Origin: Gammaproteobacteria bacterium Ga0077554
GTDB taxonomy: Bacteria > Pseudomonadota > Gammaproteobacteria > Ga0077554 > Ga007554
Direction of reading: 5' to 3'
DNA length: 64,000 bases
Assembly (NCBI GenBank): GCA_001464585.1
Contig: LNFF01000032.1
Span: forward strand, 62,001-126,000
The stretch's first letter is position 1. Every line of letters starts with the position of its first letter. Of this stretch, positions 17,391 through 26,028 are shown piece by piece. Made by a program: the position numbers and the translations under genes. The notes under the pieces were generated by a model, which ran no database searches, was not told the DNA's origin, and saw only the letters and a program-made list of their open reading frames with translations.

Positions 17391-18088
17391 AGGGGCTTTT
17401 CAAATACGGCGAACTGTTCAAGAGCAAAGCGCACAGGGACTGATCGCCCGTTAACTTTCGGTCGCAACGCTATCAATCGGTCCAACGGAGTCGCTACTAA
17501 ATACAACAGGGCGGCGAACCATGGCCGAAGTACGGGAGGAAGAATCAAGTCGGGGAGCTTCGTCGCCGTTGCAGTAAGTAATCCTTCACCAATGGCCTCG
17601 ACATGAACACATTGCAGCCCGGCAGATTCCCAGCATCGCACTAGACCCGAATCGGTGAAGCGAAAAAAATCGTCAGGATCAGCGTGGTACTCATGCAAGA
17701 ACGGCACGGAGACCAGCACCCTACCGCCCGGCCGTAACACGCGGAAGACCTCCGCAGGCGCACGTTCGAAATGATACACGTGCTCAAACAAGTGAAAGGC
17801 CAATACAGTATCGAAAGACTCTGACGGCAAATCAAAATGCGACTCCACATTGAGGCTCACCACGCCTGACGCAGGCTGAAGATCTGTAAATGTGATCTGT
17901 GTACCAGTAGCGCGTCTGAGATAGTGGTAATAGGACGCAGACTTGGTCTTGCTACCAAGATCCAACACTTCGCCCCTGATCTCGTGGTCACCTAGAGCCA
18001 AGTTAAATAGTGAACGAATTAGCGACTTTCCATGCAGCAACTGACGAATCACCAACAATGGGTTGTAAAAAGTATGGTAAGGCATCAT
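17387..18088 (-). CDS. Class I SAM-dependent methyltransferase
   Basis: A 233-residue methyltransferase (type 11). The SAM-binding motif I is EVLDLGSKTKS, followed by FDTVLAFHLFEHV (motif II region) and RVLRPGGRVLVSVPF. Located in the polysaccharide operon, it probably methylates a sugar or the chain end, which is inference. It starts one base after the stop of the preceding methyltransferase gene. Confidence 0.9.
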   Translation of the reverse strand: MMPYHTFYNPLLVIRQLLHGKSLIRSLFNLALGDHEIRGEVLDLGSKTKSASYYHYLRRATGTQITFTDLQPASGVVSLNVESHFDLPSESFDTVLAFHLFEHVYHFERAPAEVFRVLRPGGRVLVSVPFLHEYHADPDDFFRFTDSGLVRCWESAGLQCVHVEAIGEGLLTATATKLPDLILPPVLRPWFAALLYLVATPLDRLIALRPKVNGRSVPVRFALEQFAVFEKPL

Positions 18089-18724
18089 CTATTTCATGCC
18101 CTCAATTTCTGGTTTTTTCAGGACATATAGAGATGCCCATGCCCAAAGATTGGGTGAAACCCCAATAACGCGGCACATAGTAGCGAACAAGTTCTGCTTT
18201 TTTGACTCGTTAAACCAAATGGTAGTCAGCTTCAAGTTGTTGTCCAGCGCAAAATCATGAATTAGCGCATCGCATTGATTCAGGGTTGTGACCCAACGAT
18301 GCCGATCCTTTCCCATTCCGTACTTCATGTCATATTTATCCGACAATCTGCCATGCAATAAAAACCTCATTCTAAACAGGATGTGTCCAAGGTTTGGAAG
18401 TATCAAAATGAGCGAGCCTTTTGTTACCCGTAGCAACTCATTGAGTCCACCTTCGAAATCATCCAGATGTTCCACCAAATCCAATGCAACGACATATTCG
18501 AATGAGGAATCTTCCATAGGCAGCCCACCGGACACATCCAGCACATAATCAACCACCCCCTCGGGATTTTGGAATAAATCCACCCCCACATAATCAACCA
18601 TATCAGCAACATATGGTTTTAACTCGCAGCCCCGGCACCCAACATCCAGCAAACGGGGAAGGGTCAACTCATACTTTTGTGGATACTTCTTAAGTGCTGA
18701 ACGAACTAGTTCGAATTTATTCAT
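18089..18724 (-). CDS. Class I SAM-dependent methyltransferase
   Basis: A 211-residue methyltransferase with RLLDVGCRGCELKPYV as the SAM-binding loop, VDYVGVDLF as the acidic motif and YVVALDLVEHLDD. A weaker relative of the adjacent enzyme; the two are not simple duplicates. Likely modifies a glycan intermediate; the substrate is unknown. It abuts both neighbours in the operon. Confidence 0.88.
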   Translation of the reverse strand: MNKFELVRSALKKYPQKYELTLPRLLDVGCRGCELKPYVADMVDYVGVDLFQNPEGVVDYVLDVSGGLPMEDSSFEYVVALDLVEHLDDFEGGLNELLRVTKGSLILILPNLGHILFRMRFLLHGRLSDKYDMKYGMGKDRHRWVTTLNQCDALIHDFALDNNLKLTTIWFNESKKQNLFATMCRVIGVSPNLWAWASLYVLKKPEIEGMK

Positions 18725-18725
18725 T

Positions 18726-19802
18726 TTAACAATCCCCTAACACTTTGATAATTCGACTGCACAGCGCCTCCAACGAGTGGTCGCGCCTTACCGTGGCACG
18801 CAAGGCATCCCCCAGGGCGTGTCGCTCATCCTCTGGCATTTCGATTAACCTTTGCAATCGGTCAGCCAGCGCCAGCACGTCATCCTTGGGCACTTGGCAC
18901 AAGGCCGCGTATTCCCGATCAAATATATCTGCAAATGCCGCGTTGCTCGTCACCACAGGGAGTCCGGTACTCATCGCTTCCAGCACCGTCTTGTCCACAC
19001 TGTCCGTATCGCTAGAATTGACGAACAAGTCAGCTTCACGATATGTATGGTCGATTTGAGTGAACGAGCAGGCCGATGAAAACTCGACACGATCTGCAAC
19101 GCCAGCGGATTCTACGCGCCTGCGCAACATTGCGAGGTATGCTACGTCCCGAGAGGTAAGCGGATTTCCGACAAACCGCACGACAATCTGGCGCCCGTCA
19201 GAATGCCGCTTTGGCAGGCTTGAGATGGCATCAATTAACAGTTCCAGGCGCTTTACCGGCGATATCCGGCCGACAGTCAGCAGCACAAATCTATCCGACA
19301 GCACAGTTTCGGTCTCCGCCGGACGAAAGCGCGCCACGTCAATCCCTTGCCCGATGATACTCAGCTTGCTGATAGGCAACGGGAAACCGCTACGGGTGGA
19401 TGTTACCACACGATCTACGAGCCCCGTTGCCAAACGCACCATCCAGGAAACGTGGCTATGCGCATACCAGAGCACAATGGGAACACGATAGATACGCAAC
19501 AACGGCCAGCCCATCACGGCAAACAACGGCATCATGTGGGCGAAGCAAGTATCAATACGTTCGCGACGTAATAAATTGGAGAGCAGCCGATAAAATTCAA
19601 ATGCGCGCCGCAGCTCAGAATAACCACGCTCCTTCCCCACACTCAAAACCTCAACATTCCCTGCAACCGCGATCTTACCGCACGTCATGGTAATTACGAA
19701 AACCCGCTCGCAATGCACGGCAAGCCCATTAATCCAGTCGGTGGTGAAACCGAGCACATCGTCATCGGCGTCGGTTTTCAGGTTAAAGATGAGCAGCCTC
19801 AT
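18726..19802 (-). CDS. Glycosyltransferase, GT4 family
   Basis: A 358-residue GT-B enzyme. FVLLTVGRISPVKRLELLID marks the start of the donor domain; NSSDTDSVDKTVLEAMSTG holds the donor-binding Asp/Glu pair in slightly unusual form (D-x7-E, first Glu replaced). The start overlaps the upstream glycosyltransferase stop by 4 bp (ATGA). Confidence 0.92.
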   Translation of the reverse strand: MRLLIFNLKTDADDDVLGFTTDWINGLAVHCERVFVITMTCGKIAVAGNVEVLSVGKERGYSELRRAFEFYRLLSNLLRRERIDTCFAHMMPLFAVMGWPLLRIYRVPIVLWYAHSHVSWMVRLATGLVDRVVTSTRSGFPLPISKLSIIGQGIDVARFRPAETETVLSDRFVLLTVGRISPVKRLELLIDAISSLPKRHSDGRQIVVRFVGNPLTSRDVAYLAMLRRRVESAGVADRVEFSSACSFTQIDHTYREADLFVNSSDTDSVDKTVLEAMSTGLPVVTSNAAFADIFDREYAALCQVPKDDVLALADRLQRLIEMPEDERHALGDALRATVRRDHSLEALCSRIIKVLGDC

Positions 19803-20974
19803 ACACTCGCCCAGACGTCGATCAGACGCTCTGTAAGAGTATCCAAGCTAAACATCGCTTGCGCCCGCACACTGCCAGCCTTACCAATAGCTTCCGCCTT
19901 TGAAGTATCAGTGAGCAGGCTTGAAACCGCACGCGCAAGCCCCTCTGCATCCCCTCGTGGCAAGAGGTGCCCTGTAATCCCCTGCTCCACCAGGTCCTCT
20001 GGTCCCGTGCAGGCGGTGCTCACCACTGGCACGCTTGACAGCATTGATTCCAGAACAACCCGGCCAAATCCTTCGTAATGGGATGTCAACAAAAATACAT
20101 CGGCTGCTGCGTAGATCTGCGGAAGTTCTTCATGCATCTTGCGCCCAAGGAAGAAGAAACGATTATCCAAACCTATGTCCCTGACCCGTTCGCGCATTGT
20201 ACCTTCTTCTGGACCATCCCCTACAATTACGAAAGCAACATCAGGATGCTGCCTTGCTATCTGTTGCGCAACGTCAACCCATAACCCCAGATTTTTTTGG
20301 GCACACAGACGGCCAACGAACAAAACAACTTTCCGCTCAGCGATCGAGGGTAATATCCTTGCTTTGAACTCCCTCTTGCCACCTAAAGCACGAACCAAAT
20401 TGACGCCTACTGGTGCAACTAAGATCCTACCCAATGGAATGCCACACTCTTTCGCCACATTTTCACGGAGGGCTTCTGATACAACGCGCACGCGCTGTGC
20501 ACAACGTAGCATTTGCTTAGCGACGCGCTTGCGCCACGGGTTCAACCAATGTTCCGCAGCCCAATCCTGGGAAAATAAGTCAAAGTGGAGTTGAGGTACA
20601 AAACTCGCGCCAATCCACTTAGATACCAAGCACCCTGCCACTCCTTCCTCCCAAGGCGTCTGGACAGTAAGAATATCTGGCCGCCAACCATCCGACAGAA
20701 CGCGCGGCAGAGTCCTCAGCAGATCCAACGCATAGGTAGCTCGATGAAGCGATGCCGTTCCATATAACTGCAGACCTTCACATGGGGCGTCAAAATTTAT
20801 ACCGCTTTTGCTAGGTGTGTAAGTGAGAATCCGGATTTCACTTCCCGGAAAACGTTCCCGCAACCGCAGGCAATAAAAGATATGACGCCTGCGAGCGTCG
20901 CCAATATGCTTTTCTTCCTGAGTGTTAAATAAGGAAGGGTCTTTCCCTAAAATTAAGACTTTCAACTCATACAC
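19799..20974 (-). CDS. Glycosyltransferase, GT4 family
   Basis: A 391-residue GT-B enzyme with VVLFVGRLCAQKNLGLWVDV at the domain boundary and TSHYEGFGRVVLESMLSSVP as the E-x7-E donor motif. The N-terminus (ELKVLILGKDPSLF) lacks a signal peptide, so it acts in the cytoplasm. It lies 10 bp downstream of the next glycosyltransferase in the same operon. Confidence 0.93.
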   Translation of the reverse strand: MYELKVLILGKDPSLFNTQEEKHIGDARRRHIFYCLRLRERFPGSEIRILTYTPSKSGINFDAPCEGLQLYGTASLHRATYALDLLRTLPRVLSDGWRPDILTVQTPWEEGVAGCLVSKWIGASFVPQLHFDLFSQDWAAEHWLNPWRKRVAKQMLRCAQRVRVVSEALRENVAKECGIPLGRILVAPVGVNLVRALGGKREFKARILPSIAERKVVLFVGRLCAQKNLGLWVDVAQQIARQHPDVAFVIVGDGPEEGTMRERVRDIGLDNRFFFLGRKMHEELPQIYAAADVFLLTSHYEGFGRVVLESMLSSVPVVSTACTGPEDLVEQGITGHLLPRGDAEGLARAVSSLLTDTSKAEAIGKAGSVRAQAMFSLDTLTERLIDVWASV

Positions 20975-20983
20975 CTTTCCCTT

Positions 20984-22126
20984 TCAGACACGGCCCGATT
21001 GATACATTGCCGACGACAGAACCTTCTCAGTTTGTGCCACGAGAGTTTCCCATGAGAAATGCTGTTTTATTTGGTTCCGGGCAGCCTCACTAAGCCGGTG
21101 CCGCAAAGCAGCGTCAGCCAAGAGTTCTCGTAGGGCTTCCGCGAGCGCGGCATCGTCGCTGGCAGGGATCAGAATTCCGTCAATACGATGATTCACAAGC
21201 TCGGGGATCCCGCCTACATCAGTAGCCACAACCGGTACACCCGCCGCCTTAGCTTCTAGGACAACGTGAGGGAAACCTTCATGGGTAGAATTAAGCACGA
21301 AAACCCGCGCCAACTTGAGCACGCTTGGAATAGCTGTCTTTGGCAAATGTCCAACAAATTTAATGAGCGCCTCACCACCAAGTTCGTGAGCCAGAGCCTC
21401 TAATCGACCACGTTCCGGCCCATCTCCCACGAGGCAAAGTCGCCAGCCGTTAGCAACACAAACGCGAATGAGCGCATCCATTCGCTTCAGGAAAATCATG
21501 CGCCCTATACTTATAATGTCAAATTCAACATCCCCACTAAAGGATTCATCATCCGTCTCTTGCTTGATTGCATTATAGATAACGCATATTTTACCATCTG
21601 ACACTCCCCATCCTTGGATGATTCTACTGAGAAATTTGCTAGGTGTGATGATGGCGTCCGCGCGGCAAGTATACCAATCCTGCAACTTCTTCAAAATCGC
21701 GAATTTCCCCCCAATAAAACGATTCTGGAATTCTTGTATGCCAATATGTGTCATCCCTCGATTCTGGCACATCTCCCAAATCAAGTCGCCAACCACCTTG
21801 GTTACAACAGGTTTCGAGACGATAATTTTGCACGCCAGAATGCCCTCTAGAACAAGGCCGTTGAGATAAATAACATCAGCCTCGCTGGCAAGCCCATGGA
21901 TCGTGCGAATTGTCCGCAATTGCCGGGACAACTTCCAACCTCTTCTGAGGATGCGAATCACCGGAAACCCATAGCCAGTGTCATCGTGATCTAACGTGTC
22001 ACTTAAAGTCACTACGCCAACGATCCGATGACCACGACCGCTTAAAGCCTCAGCGATAGCAGGAACATAACTAGCCGGTCCACCATGATCGGGTGGGAAA
22101 ATTCCAGTTACCAGCAAGATATTCAT
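20984..22126 (-). CDS. Glycosyltransferase, GT4 family
   Basis: A 380-residue GT-B enzyme. ILLVTGIFPPDHGGPASYVP is the acceptor-side glycine-rich loop, and NSTHEGFPHVVLEAKAAGVP the E-x7-E donor motif. It is the first of three consecutive glycosyltransferase genes. The 226-bp gap upstream (22127-22352) holds no gene and may contain a promoter; I see no convincing box there. Confidence 0.93.
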   Translation of the reverse strand: MNILLVTGIFPPDHGGPASYVPAIAEALSGRGHRIVGVVTLSDTLDHDDTGYGFPVIRILRRGWKLSRQLRTIRTIHGLASEADVIYLNGLVLEGILACKIIVSKPVVTKVVGDLIWEMCQNRGMTHIGIQEFQNRFIGGKFAILKKLQDWYTCRADAIITPSKFLSRIIQGWGVSDGKICVIYNAIKQETDDESFSGDVEFDIISIGRMIFLKRMDALIRVCVANGWRLCLVGDGPERGRLEALAHELGGEALIKFVGHLPKTAIPSVLKLARVFVLNSTHEGFPHVVLEAKAAGVPVVATDVGGIPELVNHRIDGILIPASDDAALAEALRELLADAALRHRLSEAARNQIKQHFSWETLVAQTEKVLSSAMYQSGRV

Positions 22127-22352
22127 AGTTCTTTCTCATCCCAAGTGAAGCAGGTCCGAAATTATACGGGACGCCATACTTACCTCAAAGTCGCCACCAA
22201 AGTCGAAAACAGGAACAGTGACCGTTTTTGCAAGTAAACAAGCCTACAAGTAAGTTCCCAGTGCCAGAATAGGGTTTTCAACCCTGGGGCGCAGAGAACA
22301 TCAAATGGTCAGATAGAGTATGCAGGATTGATTTCAACCAGTTTCGTGAAGC

Positions 22353-23312
22353 TCATTTTATCGCCCGCAGCAGCCGGTCAAAATACTCGATGGTGCGGGT
22401 CAGGCCATCGCGTAAAACGGTTGTAGGCTCCCAACCAAGCATCTCGCGCGCCAGGGTAATATCAGGCTGGCGCTGCCTGGGATCATCCGATGGAAGCGGA
22501 AGGAAAGTAAGTTCGGAGCGAGCACCTGTAAGCTCTATTACAGTCTCGGCCAGTTGGCGGATAGTGAATTCGTTTGGATTACCGAGATTCATCGGGCCGG
22601 GGAAATCGTCTGGTGTATCCATCAGGCGCACGAAAGCCTCGATCAGATCGTCCACGTAACAGAACGAGCGGCTTTGATTACCGTCGCCATACAAGGTAAT
22701 AGGTTCGTTCTTTAGTGCTTGGACAATAAAATTCGACACCACTCTCCCGTCGTTCGGGTGCATGCGTGGCCCATAGGTGTTGAAGATACGCCCCACCTTG
22801 ATGCGCAGCTTGTGCTGGCGGTAGTAATCAAAAAACAGGGTTTCTGCGCAACGCTTGCCTTCATCGTAACAAGATCGCGTGCCGATGGGGTTGACGTTAC
22901 CCCAATAACTTTCCGTTTGTGGATGCACGATCGGGTCGCCATAGACTTCGCTGGTGGATGCCTGAAATATCTTTGCCTTGACCCGCTTGGCGAGACCCAG
23001 CATGTTGATTGCGCCATGCACGCTGGTCTTGGTGGTTTGCACGGGGTCGTGCTGATAGTGGATAGGAGATGCAGGGCACGCCAGGTTGTAGATTTCATCC
23101 ACTTCTACATAAAGTGGAAACGTAACATCATGCCGCATCACCTCGAAACAGTGATTCTCCAATAGGCGGGCAATGTTGTCCTTGGTACCGGTATAAAAGT
23201 TATCCACGCACAACACATCATGCCCATCCAACAGCAATCGCTCGCACAGGTGCGAACCCAGAAAGCCCGCTCCGCCAGTCACCAAGATTTTTTTTCTATA
23301 TCCTTTAGCCAT
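22353..23312 (-). CDS. uxs: UDP-glucuronic acid decarboxylase (UDP-xylose synthase)
   Basis: A 319-residue extended short-chain dehydrogenase that oxidises and decarboxylates UDP-glucuronate to UDP-xylose. NAD-binding [17 protein letters not shown], then [23 protein letters not shown] and the catalytic [11 protein letters not shown] match UXS closely, as does [22 protein letters not shown] precedes the ATG at 23312. It suggests that xylose, or a sugar made from UDP-xylose, is part of the polysaccharide. The 5' end contains a run of eight A (about codons 6-9), where a different upstream frame would fuse to it after a 1-base slip. Confidence 0.95.
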   Translation of the reverse strand: MAKGYRKKILVTGGAGFLGSHLCERLLLDGHDVLCVDNFYTGTKDNIARLLENHCFEVMRHDVTFPLYVEVDEIYNLACPASPIHYQHDPVQTTKTSVHGAINMLGLAKRVKAKIFQASTSEVYGDPIVHPQTESYWGNVNPIGTRSCYDEGKRCAETLFFDYYRQHKLRIKVGRIFNTYGPRMHPNDGRVVSNFIVQALKNEPITLYGDGNQSRSFCYVDDLIEAFVRLMDTPDDFPGPMNLGNPNEFTIRQLAETVIELTGARSELTFLPLPSDDPRQRQPDITLAREMLGWEPTTVLRDGLTRTIEYFDRLLRAIK

Positions 23313-23443
23313 TTCATTTCCTTAATTAAGGCAGCATCATCAATTTTCATAAAAGGAACTCCCGCTTCGAGACCCGCACCCCAGACAACAGTCTCTCTAT
23401 CACCAGGTATTGGGTGCCATACTACCAGTTGTACGACCAGCAC
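23279..23443 (-). other. Short open frame running into the start of the UDP-xylose synthase gene
   Basis: A GTG-started frame of 54 codons overlaps the first 34 bp of the next gene in another frame. The text (LVVWHPIPGDRETVVWGAG, then [21 protein letters not shown]) looks protein-like rather than random, but I recognise no family. At the A8 run a one-base slip would join it to [11 protein letters not shown]. It may be a remnant of a lost gene. Confidence 0.35.
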
Positions 23444-23625
23444 ATTTCAATGCCGACGATTTTAGCAGGGGCGTAAGGACGAGTGGTCGGTTCCAGGGAA
23501 CCAGTGAGAAGATATTCTTCATTCATCGGCGGAGGGCAGTCACGTGGGTAGATACACGGATGACCCGCAGCAACGAGCCATGAACAGAAGCGTCTGGGCA
23601 ACTGCGCGTCGATGAGAGATTTCAT
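23422..23625 (-). pseudogene. Truncated DUF5615 PIN-like toxin
   Basis: Starts like a DUF5615 (Mut7-C-related PIN-like) toxin: MKSLIDAQLPRRFCSWLVAAGHPCIYP carries the first catalytic Asp. The text then changes to a non-homologous tail (PPPMNEEYLLTGSLEP) and stops at 67 residues, well short of the usual 110-120. The later acidic residues of the nuclease site are lost, so it is probably inactive. It overlaps the DUF433 antitoxin gene by 4 bp. Confidence 0.7.
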
Positions 23626-23864
23626 GCAACCAGGCGTTCCAGCCGTTTCACATGCGCAAGCCGTGCGGCAAACCCGAGAACAGCGAGAATATCCTCCCGC
23701 TCCAAGTCTTCGTAATCCGCCAGAATTTCTTCAATGGACATGCCGCCGGCAAGCCATTCAAGCACGGTTTCCACCGGATAGCGCAGGCCGCGAATACACG
23801 GCTTACCATGGCAGATGGCGGCATCGACGGTGATACGGTCATGAATGTGCTGTGTTTGCCCCAT
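23622..23864 (-). CDS. DUF433 antitoxin (VapB45-like)
   Basis: An 80-residue DUF433 protein: HDRITVDAAICHGKPCIRG and RYPVETVLEWLAGGMSIEEI are the family core, a helix-turn-helix-like fold that pairs with DUF5615 PIN-like toxins. The frame is complete and AAGGAGAAAA precedes the ATG. With a broken toxin downstream it is an orphan antitoxin, or the pair is decaying. Confidence 0.88.
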   Translation of the reverse strand: MGQTQHIHDRITVDAAICHGKPCIRGLRYPVETVLEWLAGGMSIEEILADYEDLEREDILAVLGFAARLAHVKRLERLVA

Positions 23865-23929
23865 ATAAAGTTTTCTCCTTGAAGCACCACTATTTTACTG
23901 CGCGAAAGGGAAAATGGGGACGAACCATT

Positions 23930-24052
23930 TCAATATTCATCTTCCGTGCGACGGCGCTTAATGCCATGCGCTTCATAGCCCTTGTGGAGTAGAAATTCAG
24001 CAAGGTAAGCCCCAGCTTGTCCGGTGACACCGGTACACATGCGCGTAGTCAT
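23930..24052 (-). pseudogene. GDP-mannose 4,6-dehydratase (gmd) N-terminal remnant
   Basis: 41 codons from ATG 24052 read [20 protein letters not shown] then [12 protein letters not shown] and stop. This is the NADP-binding N-terminus of Gmd (usual text [27 protein letters not shown]). The rest of the gene (over 300 codons) is gone, replaced by the toxin-antitoxin module. It shows that the polysaccharide cluster once extended further with a GDP-mannose branch. Confidence 0.8.
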
Positions 24053-24107
24053 TTTTGTTTATTTTACTCTATTTCTAATGGGGGCGGTGCTCACCCTACC
24101 GGTGTGC

Positions 24108-24251
24108 TCATAGGCCATTCCAAACATCTTCTTCGGCATGGGCCAGAATATCTTTTGCAAAACCCGTTGATTCCTGAAGTCTGGCGGCTGATCCTTCATT
24201 TATGTCCAGCACTATTCCGTCGATCGGCGTAAAAACGGGCGCAGACTCGCT
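24108..24251 (-). other. Orphan open frame remnant
   Basis: A start-less open frame of 47 codons (SAPVFTPIDGIVLDINEGSA ... FAKDILAHAEEDVWNGL) has a protein-like composition and a clean stop, but no family I recognise. A competing frame from ATG 24265 (MNIEASLRPFLRRS) stops after 16 codons, consistent with a frameshifted small gene. The rest of 24053-24376 holds nothing else I can name. Confidence 0.25.
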
Positions 24252-24376
24252 TCAATATTCATATTCAGTGTATTAACCCCCTACTGTAATTCTTAATGGG
24301 CGGTTGCCAGTCATTCAGTTCACTAGTATACAAAAAGAAGCGAGACCCTTCTACATGAAGGACACGATACAAGTGA

Positions 24377-24793
24377 TCAATCCGGGGCAATCGGTTTCAA
24401 CAGAAAATCCGCAATAAAGCCATACTGCTCGTTCTGAACCAGATCAAGAATAACGTCCATACGGATGTTCATGTAGTCATGGACGATTCGGTTACGAAGG
24501 CCTATGGCACGGTTCCAATCAGTTATTTGTTCACGCGGGATCTGCCCGATATCGGTCAACAAAACAAAAGTATCATAAGCCGATACGGGTATATCCTGCC
24601 CCGCCGCCTTGAGCAAGTGCTTGGCCTTGCCGATGGCGTTTTCTACCAGCACTTGCAGCGCATGCAGCACGCCGTTCTGCTCCAGACGGGACAGCGTATT
24701 ACCCAACATTATCTTCTTCCTGGCATCTGCCAGAATTTCTGCTTGGTAACGCGCGAGTTGCGCCGCTTCCTGCTGATAGACGTCAAGCCGCAT
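24377..24793 (-). CDS. hepT: HepT-like toxin (DUF86)
   Basis: A 138-residue HEPN-type RNase. The catalytic R-x4-H-x-Y motif is intact: RNRIVHDYMN near residue 102. Four-helix HEPN fold is predicted from the rest (YQAEILADARKKIMLGN, LTDIGQIPREQI). It overlaps the nucleotidyltransferase antitoxin gene by 11 bp. In characterised MntA-HepT systems the antitoxin AMPylates the tyrosine of this motif and blocks RNase activity. Confidence 0.9.
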   Translation of the reverse strand: MRLDVYQQEAAQLARYQAEILADARKKIMLGNTLSRLEQNGVLHALQVLVENAIGKAKHLLKAAGQDIPVSAYDTFVLLTDIGQIPREQITDWNRAIGLRNRIVHDYMNIRMDVILDLVQNEQYGFIADFLLKPIAPD

Positions 24794-25175
24794 GGTCTTT
24801 CGCCCAATAAAAATCTTCGAGATCGCGCCACGTTTTTAACAAAAAGTGGCTCCATGGCAGCGTGTTTTCGCCCTTGAGCAGCAATCCTTCCTCGGCGATC
24901 ACCGCGCGCATGGCAAGCCGTGCTGCGGGGATATCGACTATGTCAATCTGATCCTGCGTTGTCTGCAGACGCCTGGCAAGCTCTGTACGCAAGATTTCTG
25001 TATAGCCCAGCACATCCCCCAAGGAAATATCCCTGCGCCATTGCACGGCAAAATCCCAATCACTCTCTTCCCGGGCCTGCCCAAGGGCACGGCTACCGAT
25101 CAGCAGTGCCAGCTCGATGTTCGCCTGCTGTGCAAAGAGATTTCGTAATTGCTCAATGGCATTACTTGCTTGCAT
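24783..25175 (-). CDS. mntA: MntA-like nucleotidyltransferase antitoxin
   Basis: A 130-residue minimal nucleotidyltransferase with the GS-x10-D-x-D site intact: GSRALGQAREESDWDFAV near residue 27. It directly precedes and overlaps the HepT-like gene, the standard order. The family's role is to adenylylate HepT, neutralising it. Confidence 0.9.
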   Translation of the reverse strand: MQASNAIEQLRNLFAQQANIELALLIGSRALGQAREESDWDFAVQWRRDISLGDVLGYTEILRTELARRLQTTQDQIDIVDIPAARLAMRAVIAEEGLLLKGENTLPWSHFLLKTWRDLEDFYWAKDHAA

Positions 25176-25222
25176 GATTTCCCTGCTCTGGCGTTTCTGA
25201 ATAATAAGGATTAGGCACTCCC

Positions 25223-25426
25223 CTATTCTCCCTTATCCATCTGCACAAACATCACATATTCGTTCTGTACATCCAGCGCGAGCAATTTACCCGCTTGCAA
25301 AGCGGCAAGGTGCCCGGTCTTCAGAGTTACCAATTCCTGCCACCAGCGTTTACCGAAAGGTTGCTTGCTCTCTTCAACATCACAGACAGCATCGACGATA
25401 GCAATACATGGATCATGATCAGTCAT
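25223..25426 (-). CDS. Hypothetical small protein
   Basis: A 67-residue protein from ATG 25426, preceded by GGAGAAGCAAT. Sequence: acidic N-terminus (TDHDPCIAIVDAVCDVEE), a tryptophan pair (GKRWWQELVTLK) and a hydrophobic C-terminal stretch (LLALDVQNEYVMFVQM). No domain recognised. It lies between an intact and a broken MntA/HepT pair, all on the same strand, so it may be a third partner or an unrelated antitoxin-like gene. Confidence 0.55.
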   Translation of the reverse strand: MTDHDPCIAIVDAVCDVEESKQPFGKRWWQELVTLKTGHLAALQAGKLLALDVQNEYVMFVQMDKGE

Positions 25427-25469
25427 ATTGCTTCTCCAACCCATACTGCAATTCCGCTTCGGAAAAGCG

Positions 25470-25630
25470 TCACCCTTCTATCCTGCGAGCCATCACCTTG
25501 GCGAATTCGGTGAAATCGCCAAGGTGATGGCTCGCAATGGCGTGGACAATAGCCCAGTCGATTTCCCCACGGCGCAGGGAAGAGCGGATCGAAGGGTTCC
25601 GAGTTTTTGCTCTATTACTTCCCGATCCAT
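25470..25630 (-). pseudogene. Second hepT gene, internal deletion
   Basis: Starts with MDREVIEQKLGTLRSAL, the classic HepT N-terminus, overlapping the upstream mntA-like stop by 16 bp. After about 18 codons the frame breaks, and in another frame the C-terminus EIDWAIVHAIASHHLGDF then TEFAKVMARRIEG appears, ending at 25470. The middle, including the R-x4-H catalytic motif, is deleted. The toxin cannot work; its antitoxin gene is still intact. Confidence 0.8.
25485..25535. repeat. Perfect 20-bp inverted repeat inside the hepT remnant
   Basis: GCGAGCCATCACCTTGGCGA (25485-25504) is repeated as its exact complement at 25516-25535, with an 11-nt loop. Both strands therefore encode FAKVMAR-like text. 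It falls in the C-terminal coding part of the broken hepT. Confidence 0.85.
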
Positions 25631-26028
25631 GACTGCCTCCTTTCGGCGAGGATTCTGTTGCGGTATGGCAGGTAATCCGCCTGGTCGAAGAGGTGTCTGC
25701 GAATCAGGTTGGCATAGTGCGTATCGCTGCCCAGAATTCTTTTTCCATGCCGCAGAATCTGCCCCAGAAGAGGCTCGCCGATGGCGCGGATATCCACCAA
25801 GTCCACCGGCCGGCCTGTTCTTCCCGCCAACTCGGAGATCAGCGCCATTTTCTCACCGGCCGTGAGGCGGCGCCCGGCATCTACTGCCAGATCCAGATCA
25901 CTCTCCGCATGCCCCTTGCCGACCGCCAGCGAACCAAACAGAATGACCAGCCTGATACTTGGCTGCATGCTGATGGCGCCCAGAATTGCCTGCTTTAAAA
26001 TGGGGGCAGACTCGATTTTCATGCTCAC
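25615..26028 (-). CDS. MntA-like nucleotidyltransferase antitoxin (second copy)
   Basis: A 137-residue minimal nucleotidyltransferase; GSLAVGKGHAESDLDLAV gives GS-x10-D-x-D, and VDLVDIRAIGEPLLGQIL the third acidic strand. Only distantly similar to the copy at 24783. It overlaps the EPS-associated MarR gene upstream by 4 bp and the broken hepT downstream, so it is an antitoxin without a working toxin. ATG 26028 or 26022 can be the start. Confidence 0.88.
   Translation of the reverse strand: MSMKIESAPILKQAILGAISMQPSIRLVILFGSLAVGKGHAESDLDLAVDAGRRLTAGEKMALISELAGRTGRPVDLVDIRAIGEPLLGQILRHGKRILGSDTHYANLIRRHLFDQADYLPYRNRILAERRQSWIGK

Noticed and set aside
22127-22352. Possible small gene or riboswitch upstream of the third glycosyltransferase
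   Set aside because: No open frame with a start and ribosome-binding site and no recognisable RNA motif.
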